DNA of 17,161 nucleotides from the NCBI GenBank assembly GCA_046349875.1, contig JAXMBN010000065.1, forward strand, positions 1 through 17,161, written 5' to 3'. The translations under genes were made by a program, and so were the position numbers. The stretch's first letter is position 1. Each line of letters begins with the position of its first letter. This document shows positions 8,985 through 14,905 of this stretch, piece by piece. Source of the stretch: JAXMBN01 sp046349875. GTDB taxonomy: Bacteria; Planctomycetota; Planctomycetia; Pirellulales; Pirellulaceae. The notes under the pieces were generated by a model. It was given only the letters and a program-made list of their open reading frames with translations, had not been told where the DNA came from and searched no databases.

Positions 8985-10757
8985 TTAACGAGTTAGACCC
9001 ACGGAAAAACTGAAGACTTGCTTGGTGTCGGTATCGGCAGCCATAACGGGATAAGCGAAGTCGAACGCGAGCGGACCCGGCCCGAGAGCTGGAATAGCGA
9101 CACGCAAACCGAGACCTGGAGCCACGCGGAAGTTGTCGCTGTGCATCTCGATGTTCTTTTCGATCGTTCCATAATCGCAAAAGGCTACCATGCGCAGCAT
9201 ATCGTCAGCAGTCAGCGGGAACATGTACTCGAGGCTTCCCAAGAACATGAATCTACCCCCGATCTGCACATCGTTCTCGACAGGACTTGCACCTCGGAAG
9301 GCAAAACCACGCATCGTGGTGTAACCTCCAGCGAAGTAGTTTTCAAAGATCGGTGTATCTGTACCGCTGAAACCGAACTTCCAGGAGCTGGTGAGCGTAT
9401 GGCGTCCACCGCCGTCTGCTCGCTCGCGAATCAAGAAGTACTTGCTGTAATTGATTTGGCCTCGAGGAAAATCGTAGCTTCCAAAGACCTGATCATAAAT
9501 CAGTTCTAGGAAGTGACCTTCGGTGGGTAAGAACGGACTATCGCGCGTATTGTGAGCTAAACGGAAGCGGCTCGTGTACAAGTCGTTGCTTCCAACGACT
9601 TCATTGAGCGCCGCCAATGTATTGACGCGCGGATCCTTGATCTTAACATCTTCACCTCGAAGCTCCGTACTAAAAGAAAGGTCTGGAGTAATTTGATAGC
9701 CCAACATCCCACGGGCCCCCAATCGCTGCTCTTGCCAATCGCGATAAATGCGAGTGAACAAATAGCCGCCGAGCGAAAGGCTCCATGGGGAGTATCCAAA
9801 GAGATTAGGTTGCGTCCAGTTGACGCTATAGCGTTGCACTCGGTTACCCGGCATCAACTCCAATCGGAAGTTTTCGCCATTTCCACGAAAGGCTCCGTTG
9901 AAGAGATCACCGAAACTGCGAGGAGTCCTCGTGATATCGAAGTTACGTTCTTCAACGACGATCTGGCCAGCGACGCCCAAATCCGTGTTGACCGAACCAC
10001 CGAAGACGATACGTCCCGTTTGGGCCTCTTGAAGATAAACATCGATCGGCGCTGAACGTACAGGAGGCTGGTAACCTGTGGATGGTGAGGCTGGAAAACT
10101 GCTCGATGGAAAAGCCCATGCTTGATCGATTGGAGGAGCCGTAGATCCTGAAGGAACGTAAGGCTGCATCGGGGCATTCGGAATGAATGGTGCATCGGTT
10201 GCAGGACTCATTCCTCCCGGTCCGTAAGGACTGGTAGCAGGGGCTCCGTAGGGAGCCGTGCCTGTCGGCATTTGATAGGCAGTGGTCGGTTGTGGACCGG
10301 CTATGCCTGGCTGTACGTTCGGTGGTCCACCCAATGTGGGAACGGCCGCTCCCGATGGATTCATAGGTCCACGGAAATAGTCATTGGATCCCGGTGTAGA
10401 CTGCGGAATGACGTAACCATTGGTAGCGGGCGGTTGGGTATAGCGATTGTAATTCTGATCTGGTGATTGGCCACGAACAATTGCGTCGGTGGCTAAAGCC
10501 TGAGCGGGCGAGGACTCATCGACTCGCGCGGCTGCTAAGGACGTAGCTTGCGTTGGCTTCGTTTCCTGTTGGGAGATCAATCCACAACTGGGTACTGGCC
10601 CCATCGTTTGACAACCAAGCTGCGTGGATCCACAAGCCATGGCGAATACGATCAGAGATCGCAATGCGGTTCTAGCTCCTGAGCGTGGGAGTGGAACCTC
10701 CTTCACTCTGAGAGTCGAGCGCCGAGCAGTTTGGATTGGTTGAACTCTTGCGTTCAT
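8985..10757 (-). CDS. BamA/Omp85 barrel-only protein with proline-rich N-terminal linker
   Basis: From ATG 10757 this is 590 residues. A basic n-region leads to a hydrophobic stretch ALRSLIVFAMACGSTQLGC (about 31-49), a signal peptide or possible lipoprotein signal. Residues about 60-237 are low-complexity (Pro, Gly, Ser, Thr, Tyr) and lack any POTRA domain. Residues about 238-590 are the Omp85 barrel: VYLQEAQTGRIVFGGSVNTD, EERNFDI, MRGF at 482-485 (the place of the loop-6 V/IRGF motif), LEYMFPL, GPLAFDFAYPV and a barrel-like C-terminus VFSFSVGLTR. Omp85 barrels insert outer-membrane proteins. Starts are uncertain: ATG 10790 would overlap the upstream gene by 26 bp; ATG 10757 lies 7 nt after its stop; TTG 10664, preceded by AGGAG, would give a compact signal peptide. 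The upstream gene encodes the POTRA half. Barrel identity is strong; being the essential BamA rather than a TamA-like paralogue is inferred from context. Confidence 0.88.
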   Translation of the reverse strand: MNARVQPIQTARRSTLRVKEVPLPRSGARTALRSLIVFAMACGSTQLGCQTMGPVPSCGLISQQETKPTQATSLAAARVDESSPAQALATDAIVRGQSPDQNYNRYTQPPATNGYVIPQSTPGSNDYFRGPMNPSGAAVPTLGGPPNVQPGIAGPQPTTAYQMPTGTAPYGAPATSPYGPGGMSPATDAPFIPNAPMQPYVPSGSTAPPIDQAWAFPSSSFPASPSTGYQPPVRSAPIDVYLQEAQTGRIVFGGSVNTDLGVAGQIVVEERNFDITRTPRSFGDLFNGAFRGNGENFRLELMPGNRVQRYSVNWTQPNLFGYSPWSLSLGGYLFTRIYRDWQEQRLGARGMLGYQITPDLSFSTELRGEDVKIKDPRVNTLAALNEVVGSNDLYTSRFRLAHNTRDSPFLPTEGHFLELIYDQVFGSYDFPRGQINYSKYFLIRERADGGGRHTLTSSWKFGFSGTDTPIFENYFAGGYTTMRGFAFRGASPVENDVQIGGRFMFLGSLEYMFPLTADDMLRMVAFCDYGTIEKNIEMHSDNFRVAPGLGLRVAIPALGPGPLAFDFAYPVMAADTDTKQVFSFSVGLTR

Positions 10758-10764
10758 AGGAGAC

Positions 10765-12171
10765 TCAGCGTGCTTTCTCATTGGGTTCATCCACCGGCAA
10801 GACGTCGATCCGAGGAGGTTCGCCTAGCTGGGGATTGGTTTCGAAAATCTGAGAGAACTGCAAACGCCGTTCGCCGCTCTCGATCTCGCGGGCATCGATG
10901 ATTTGCCCTGGCCTCAGCTTTCCTAACATGGCAAGAGCGACACGCTCTTTGGTGTAACTGTTGTCACCTTCGATGTGAATGCGAATATCTTCTGCGCGAT
11001 AGACCGAGCCTTCTGTGATCTCGAACACGAGATTGACTTTGTGATCAGGCAGATAGATCAATGATGGAACGATCTCGGCGAAGATGAATCCTTGGGCCCC
11101 ATAGATGTTGCGAATAAACTTCGCATCGCGCTCCACTTTGTCCTGGTTGTATGCTTCGCCCGAGGCAATCTTAACGGCTCGCATCAACTCTTCGTCGGTA
11201 TGGTATTGGTTACCGCGTATGGCGATCTCGTTCAAGAAGTATTGCTTGCCTTCGTCGACCACATACGTCAACGTTAACCACTTACCCGAATCATCGTAGT
11301 CATAGTGGTAACTGACTCGCGCATCGAAGTAACCCAACCTTCGATAGTAGCGTTCCAGCGACTGCTGATCTTCGTACATCTGGGTTCGATCGGCCACATT
11401 CATCATGTAGCGGGTCAAACCGCGTCGATCGTCGCGAAGCTTGATTTTGGTTTTGAGTAGATCGGCACCAAAGGCCTGGTTTCCAACGAACTGAATATCA
11501 TCAATCCGTTCCAGCTCACCTTCGCTGATACGAAAGATGACATCGTTTTCGTTTTGCTTGCCACCCGAGACGAGCGTAACATCGGCATTGGCAAATCCTT
11601 TGTCACGATAGAGATCGATCAAACGACTTTCAGCCTGCTTGGCCGATGCCGCATTGATGGGATCGCCTTTGACGATGCCAGCATGCTTGCTTAGCAACGA
11701 ATCGTCGAGCTTTTTGTTGCCATGATAGACAATCGAACGTACCGTTGGATTTTCGTCTACCTTGAGTTTTAGGTGAATTCCCTGAGGTGTATCGAGAAAA
11801 TAGGGCTCAATTTTGCGAAAGAGGTCGGTGTTGTATAGTTCGTGGAGGTCTCGATTGAATTGCTCCGCATCAAAGATGCGATCCGTTCGACTTTGCATGT
11901 GCGAAAGGATTTTGTTTTCTGAAACAGTTCGATTGCCAACGATCGTAACACTGAGAATCAGTTTGCCCGACTTTTCGTTGCGAAATTGAGGCCCGCCCGC
12001 TTCCCAAAGTTTGTCGCGAAACGAGGGATCTTCAAAAGCAGGAACGCTGCTTTGAGGCCCCTGGGCGCAGGCTGGTCCTGCCACAGCAGCCAGCAGCGTC
12101 GCACTTGCTAAGGCATACGATGCGTGACGGTAGGCGAATGCATACCAGTGTTGCAGTTGTTGGACAGGCAT
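10765..12171 (-). CDS. Periplasmic POTRA-repeat protein, the POTRA half of a split BamA
   Basis: This is 468 residues with a signal peptide (core 18-32, cleavage near ACAQ at 34-37). Five successive POTRA domains follow at about 70-141, 142-219, 220-309, 310-388 and 389-459. Each opens with a beta strand ending in a GN-type turn (VTIVGNRTVS, IVYHGNKKL, IQFVGNQAF, IAIRGNQYH) and the second to fourth have the typical helix before a GYFDA/GF segment; most end in a V-D/E-E/N-G-like strand. Five is the number in proteobacterial BamA. The protein stops at DEPNEKAR with no barrel; the barrel is encoded by the next gene in another frame. POTRA domains scaffold the BAM complex and hand unfolded outer-membrane proteins to the barrel. 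This is the first gene of the operon ending in scpA. A small dyad (12181-12195) lies just before its start. POTRA identity is strong; physical partnership with the barrel protein is inferred. Confidence 0.9.
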   Translation of the reverse strand: MPVQQLQHWYAFAYRHASYALASATLLAAVAGPACAQGPQSSVPAFEDPSFRDKLWEAGGPQFRNEKSGKLILSVTIVGNRTVSENKILSHMQSRTDRIFDAEQFNRDLHELYNTDLFRKIEPYFLDTPQGIHLKLKVDENPTVRSIVYHGNKKLDDSLLSKHAGIVKGDPINAASAKQAESRLIDLYRDKGFANADVTLVSGGKQNENDVIFRISEGELERIDDIQFVGNQAFGADLLKTKIKLRDDRRGLTRYMMNVADRTQMYEDQQSLERYYRRLGYFDARVSYHYDYDDSGKWLTLTYVVDEGKQYFLNEIAIRGNQYHTDEELMRAVKIASGEAYNQDKVERDAKFIRNIYGAQGFIFAEIVPSLIYLPDHKVNLVFEITEGSVYRAEDIRIHIEGDNSYTKERVALAMLGKLRPGQIIDAREIESGERRLQFSQIFETNPQLGEPPRIDVLPVDEPNEKAR

Positions 12172-12180
12172 CCTTGCTCA

Positions 12181-12269
12181 ACCCATAACTTGGGTACTCG
12201 TGCGGTGACATCCGTGCCAACGTTGAGAGTACCGTTTCGGGACCGTTTCCCGAGTTGTGAGAACACAAC
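12181..12269 (-). promoter_or_regulatory. Leader/promoter region of the POTRA-barrel-scpA operon with three small dyads
   Basis: Three short perfect dyads lie upstream of the start at 12171: 5-bp arms at 12181-12185 and 12191-12195, 5-bp arms at 12238-12242 and 12248-12252, and 6-bp arms at 12254-12259 and 12264-12269 (GTTGTG/CACAAC). An 8-nt direct repeat ACCGTTTC occurs at 12231-12238 and 12242-12249. The first dyad ends 9 nt before the ATG and could affect ribosome access. No convincing -35/-10 pair was found. Confidence 0.3.
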
Positions 12270-12383
12270 GTCGAGAAACTTGAGCGATAGTTACAAAATT
12301 TTTAGAAAGCGAGCAACAGGAGTCTTGGGGGATTTCTTTTACGGAGCATTGATTCGCGGTCGGCGTGCAGAAAGCCTTGGTTA

Positions 12384-12410
12384 TCACAACCCGACGCGTC
12401 AGCGAGGGAC
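12384..12410 (+). repeat. Planctomycete intergenic repeat, copy 1
   Basis: This 27-nt unit begins TCACAACCCGACGCGT and ends AGCGAGGGAC. In one frame it reads HNPTRQRGT, a peptide seen in many spurious planctomycete ORFs. It matches the reverse complement of 12496-12522 at 25 of 27 positions. Confidence 0.75.
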
Positions 12411-12422
12411 CAAATAACTCAA

Positions 12423-12458
12423 ATCAAGAAGCTTCAGCGAATCAATAAGCTTCAGCGA
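12423..12458 (+). repeat. 18-bp tandem duplication carrying repeat fragments
   Basis: 12423-12440 and 12441-12458 are direct tandem copies of ATCAAGAAGCTTCAGCGA with a single difference (G to T). The second runs into TCAGCGAGGGA (12452-12462), the tail of the 27-nt repeat, so the duplication appears to involve a repeat fragment. Confidence 0.7.
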
Positions 12459-12495
12459 GGGATGTCTCGGACAAGGCAAAACCCTGCAAAAGTTA

Positions 12496-12522
12496 GTCCC
12501 TCGCTAACGCATCGGGTTGTGA
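12496..12522 (-). repeat. Planctomycete intergenic repeat, copy 2, inverted
   Basis: Its reverse complement, starting TCACAACCCGATGCGT, matches copy 1 with two transitions. The two copies form a near-perfect inverted repeat with an 85-nt spacer. Read on the minus strand in another frame it gives TTRCVSEG. Confidence 0.75.
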
Positions 12523-12550
12523 TAGTACTTAATCGCGCAGCTTCAAAACT

Positions 12551-12567
12551 CACGCTTCGGGTTGTGA
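12551..12567 (-). repeat. Planctomycete intergenic repeat, partial copy 3, inverted
   Basis: The reverse complement TCACAACCCGAAGCGTG matches the first part of the unit; the AGCGAGGGAC tail is replaced by unrelated bases. It lies 28 nt beyond copy 2 in the same orientation. Confidence 0.65.
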
Positions 12568-12601
12568 ATATACCCAAACGGAACTTCAAAGGCTGCTTCC
12601 G

Positions 12602-12685
12602 GGCTAGAGTCAGATGGATGGAAGAGATTCTGCTTCCATTCGTTTTGCTAGCCAATCGCAGGGAAGCGAGAGAGTGCCGCTTCCC
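12602..12685. other. Nested and adjacent stem structures between operons
   Basis: GGCTAG (12602-12607) pairs with CTAGCC (12648-12653). Inside it ATGGAAG (12618-12624) pairs with CTTCCAT (12633-12639) around an 8-nt loop. Just after, GGGAAGCG (12661-12668) pairs with CGCTTCCC (12678-12685) around a 9-nt loop. All arms are perfect. They could be a processed RNA end, a second terminator without a T-run, or decayed repeat DNA. Confidence 0.35.
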
Positions 12686-12730
12686 TAAGAGCATAGAGGC
12701 CCGAAGCGAGAGAAAGGGATCCACCAATAG

Positions 12731-12758
12731 AAAAAGCCTCGCACAAGGCGAGGCTTTT
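12731..12758 (-). terminator. Rho-independent terminator of the BBP7-like gene
   Basis: On the minus strand an 11-bp perfect stem (arms 12758-12748 and 12742-12732, containing GCCTCGC/GCGAGGC) with a 5-nt loop runs directly into five T residues ending at 12731. It begins 22 nt after the BBP7-like stop at 12781. The stem also has flanking A/T tracts on the other strand, but nothing on the plus strand is expected to be transcribed here. Confidence 0.85.
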
Positions 12759-12780
12759 GAGTTGCTTGATTGCGATCGGC

Positions 12781-13926
12781 TTATCGGTTGAGATTGAAAC
12801 CGAAGGTGAAGCCTGGCATGACAACGGATTGGTTCTGTGAGAATTCGTTACCGTTGTTGATTGCTGGAGCGACACCTCGCCAGACACCGCGGCCGAAGTA
12901 AACCAAGTTGAATCCGCCTCGAAGATCGAGATACTTGGTGAGCGTGTAGGCTGCTTCAGCTCGCACGTCCATACCAACGACGGTTTCAGTGTTCTTTCGG
13001 CCGCCGAAGGTGGTTAGGAATCGGTCGGTTCCTCGCAATGGGTTATCCCCAGGAGCGGGCGCCACGCCATAATCCGTCAACTCTTGCTTGAGGCTTAGGT
13101 GCTGCGTTTGGAAGTTCGGTCCAGCGAAGGCCTTGAAGTCGGTGGACAAGGTCCAACGGTTCGAGTACTTCATGTAACGGAAGCCGATTTGGCCCAAAAG
13201 CATTTGGTTTTCCGTGCGAGCTTCGTTGCTGATCAACGTTTCCCGAGTGACGTCATTGGTGCCGTCGGCATCGAGGTCAATATCACCAGTCGAGTAAAGG
13301 TCATTGACCGCCACGTCGGTAAAGTTGTTGTAACGAAGACCGACCAATGGTTCCAATATTCCGCCGTAGCGATACGGTTCCATCCGCCACGTCTTGTTGG
13401 CTTCAAAGTTCTTCATCGTCGCGACATTGAGACTATCCGCTAAGACGTAGACTCGCTCACGGAACTGAGGTTCGTTTCGCCAATCCCTTGGGAAAAGCGG
13501 GTTTAGATAACTTCCCGTATCCGTTGTGTTTCGGACATTGAGTCGGTTTTGATAAATCGTATCCAACTCATTGGGACCATTCATGTACGTGTAGTTGAAA
13601 TTCCAACCCGTTTCCTTGTCTCCCATGAGACCGAAATCGAATCGGTTACCCCACGTGAAGTCTACCTTGCCCGACTGAGGCTCAGTATCGCTTCGGGTTA
13701 CCCCTTGGTACATGCGGTCGTACGTAAAGTACCAACCAGTACGGGCCCGCTGGCGCGAGGTCATTTCTTGAAAGTCTTGCAGCTGAACCGGGGCAAACCA
13801 TTGCCAATCCGGATCGAAGCCAAGAGGCTCCGCAAATGGATGGTACTGCTGAGCCGAGGCCCAGGAACCACTGATAGTTGCTGCTGCAAGGACTAGCCAA
13901 CGAAAACTTCGAGTTAGAACCGACAT
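12781..13926 (-). CDS. BBP7-like outer-membrane beta-barrel protein
   Basis: This 381-residue protein has a signal peptide (RSFRWLVLAAATISGSWASAQ, cleavage about residue 25). The start ATG 13926 is preferred over 13944 because GGAAGG sits 5 nt before it and the longer form only adds residues ahead of the signal. The mature part is rich in aromatic, Asn, Thr and Gly residues and in alternating strands (FTWGNRFDFGLMG, WNFNYTYMNGP, RTENQMLLGQIGFRYMKYS). The end, YLDLRGGFNLVYFGRGVWRG followed by QNQSVVMPGFTFGFNLNR, resembles the C-terminal part of the planctomycete BBP7 (formerly DUF1551) family. DLDADGTND (about residues 226-234) is a calcium-binding-like loop. It is presumably an integral outer-membrane protein of unknown transport role and a potential client of the BAM proteins encoded next to it. 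It appears monocistronic, with its own terminator. Confidence 0.75.
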   Translation of the reverse strand: MSVLTRSFRWLVLAAATISGSWASAQQYHPFAEPLGFDPDWQWFAPVQLQDFQEMTSRQRARTGWYFTYDRMYQGVTRSDTEPQSGKVDFTWGNRFDFGLMGDKETGWNFNYTYMNGPNELDTIYQNRLNVRNTTDTGSYLNPLFPRDWRNEPQFRERVYVLADSLNVATMKNFEANKTWRMEPYRYGGILEPLVGLRYNNFTDVAVNDLYSTGDIDLDADGTNDVTRETLISNEARTENQMLLGQIGFRYMKYSNRWTLSTDFKAFAGPNFQTQHLSLKQELTDYGVAPAPGDNPLRGTDRFLTTFGGRKNTETVVGMDVRAEAAYTLTKYLDLRGGFNLVYFGRGVWRGVAPAINNGNEFSQNQSVVMPGFTFGFNLNR

Positions 13927-14032
13927 AGTGACCTTCCACCGCATAGGCTTTGCTAGAACCGAATCTAGGTCCTCAATACAACCCAGAAACAGGCGCGTTC
14001 GTCCGGTTGTGCTGGTAGTATCGGTAGGTCTG

Positions 14033-14051
14033 CCGATTCAAGTTGAGTCGG
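14033..14051. promoter_or_regulatory. 19-bp near-perfect palindrome upstream of the BBP7-like gene
   Basis: CCGATTCAAGTTGAGTCGG has 9-nt arms around a single central base with one mismatched pair. It lies 107-125 bp before the ATG at 13926 and 47-65 bp after the stop of the gene at 14098. There is no T-run, so an operator is as likely as a transcript-end structure. Confidence 0.35.
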
Positions 14052-14097
14052 TTTAGGTAAACCTTGTCGGAAATCCCGATTCTTCGAGAACCACGAA

Positions 14098-14397
14098 TTA
14101 GCTAGCGATGGGTTTGAGCACATCCCAAGTCAACAGACGCTTGGACTCGATCAGTGGCCCCACTTTCCCTTGAAACTCTGCGAAATGCGGGGTTTCGCGA
14201 TGCACTCGAAAGGCCTCGGCATCATCATACAGCTCGTACAAAAAGAACTTTCGAGGGTCTTCTGAGGTAACACACACATCGAATTGATGGCAGGCAGGTT
14301 CTTTGGTGAGCGAGTTGTGGGCCTGCAACTGAACCGCTTCTCGAAACGCTGCTTCTTTTCCCGCAATGATGACGAATTCGACGGCCACAGCAAACAT
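14098..14397 (-). CDS. Antibiotic biosynthesis monooxygenase (ABM) fold protein, putative quinol monooxygenase-like
   Basis: This 99-residue cytoplasmic protein matches the small ferredoxin-like ABM family (YgiN/LsrG type): an opening strand FAVAVEFVIIAGKEAAFREAV, a central CHQFDVCVTSEDPRKFFLYELYDD and the end HRETPHFAEFQGKVGPLIES. These proteins act as dimers, and members oxidise quinols or isomerise small signalling molecules without a metal or flavin cofactor; the substrate cannot be predicted here. A good ribosome binding site (TAGGAGAT, 7 nt before the ATG) decides the start. It follows the thioesterase gene by 101 bp on the same strand and may be the last gene of that string or have its own promoter. 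Confidence 0.87.
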   Translation of the reverse strand: MFAVAVEFVIIAGKEAAFREAVQLQAHNSLTKEPACHQFDVCVTSEDPRKFFLYELYDDAEAFRVHRETPHFAEFQGKVGPLIESKRLLTWDVLKPIAS

Positions 14398-14498
14398 CTA
14401 TCGATCTCCTACCCAAAATAGGAAGCAACTTCGGTCCTACGATCCTTGGACGGTCTTCGGGCCAACGAGGCTTGCCCAAGCATCCACCAGGCCTAAGC

Positions 14499-14900
14499 TT
14501 ACTCCAATTCCTTGGAGAGGACAGTACAGCTGCAAGAGGCTTTCGCGAGAAGACGCTGACGGTGGTCGAAGATAGAGCATTCGACAAAGCCGATGCGCAA
14601 TCCCCTTTGGACGACTTTGGCCTCGGCCTGAAGCATTCCATTGCGAATGGGCCTCATGAAATGGATATGCAAATCCAATGTGGCAAAGTCTTGATCGTCC
14701 TCCAGGGTCCTACCAAATGCAATTCCCATGGCCGCGTCGGCAAGGGCCGTGAGAACTCCCCCGTGCACGCGCCCCATCGGATTGTGAAGGCTTTCATCTA
14801 CCTGGAAATCGACAACGGCACTCCCAGGCTCACCAGGATGCACCTTGAAACCAAACAATTGAGAAATAGGTGCTGACGCAAAACGATCCGGAGTATCCAT
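14499..14900 (-). CDS. PaaI-type hotdog-fold acyl-CoA thioesterase
   Basis: This 133-residue protein matches the PaaI/YbgC-like hotdog thioesterases that cleave acyl-CoA esters in the cytoplasm. The motif NPMGRVHGGVLTALADAAMG (40-59) contains the oxyanion-forming HGG (46-48) and the acidic residue D55 expected to be catalytic. TLDLHIHFMRP (74-84) is the usual central strand with a conserved RP, and QAEAKVVQRGLRIGFVECSI the following strands. The start is 5 nt after the stop of the TPR gene, so the two are very likely translated from one message. The acyl substrate is unknown; a housekeeping role in removing dead-end CoA esters is a common assignment for such proteins. Confidence 0.92.
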   Translation of the reverse strand: MDTPDRFASAPISQLFGFKVHPGEPGSAVVDFQVDESLHNPMGRVHGGVLTALADAAMGIAFGRTLEDDQDFATLDLHIHFMRPIRNGMLQAEAKVVQRGLRIGFVECSIFDHRQRLLAKASCSCTVLSKELE

Positions 14901-14905
14901 GGTAT

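Larger units (their letters stand above)
12172..12780. other. 609-bp gene-free region rich in repeats and dyads
   Basis: I see no credible gene between the POTRA gene start and the BBP7-like gene stop. Short frames on both strands here translate the repeat itself (NPTRQRG, TRCVSEG) and have no independent support. From low to high coordinates it holds leader dyads, one full repeat copy, an 18-bp tandem duplication with a repeat fragment, one inverted full copy, one inverted partial copy, two further stem structures (12602-12653 and 12661-12685) and a terminator for the minus-strand gene above it. Confidence 0.7.

Noticed and set aside
8107..9013. Plus-strand frames of 67-130 codons opposite scpA
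   Set aside because: They are antisense to a firmly identified scpA and show no protein-like features.
8985..12171. BamA split explained as a simple frameshift
   Set aside because: The downstream barrel gene has its own N-terminal signal sequence and linker, and the POTRA gene ends in a natural polar tail, so two real genes are more likely.
12384..12567. CRISPR array
   Set aside because: The repeat copies are in opposite orientations, are irregularly spaced and truncated, and there are no cas genes.
12124..12791. Small plus- and minus-strand frames containing NPTRQRG or TRCVSEG
   Set aside because: They are translations of the intergenic repeat, have no domain or ribosome binding site support, and lie in a structured non-coding region.
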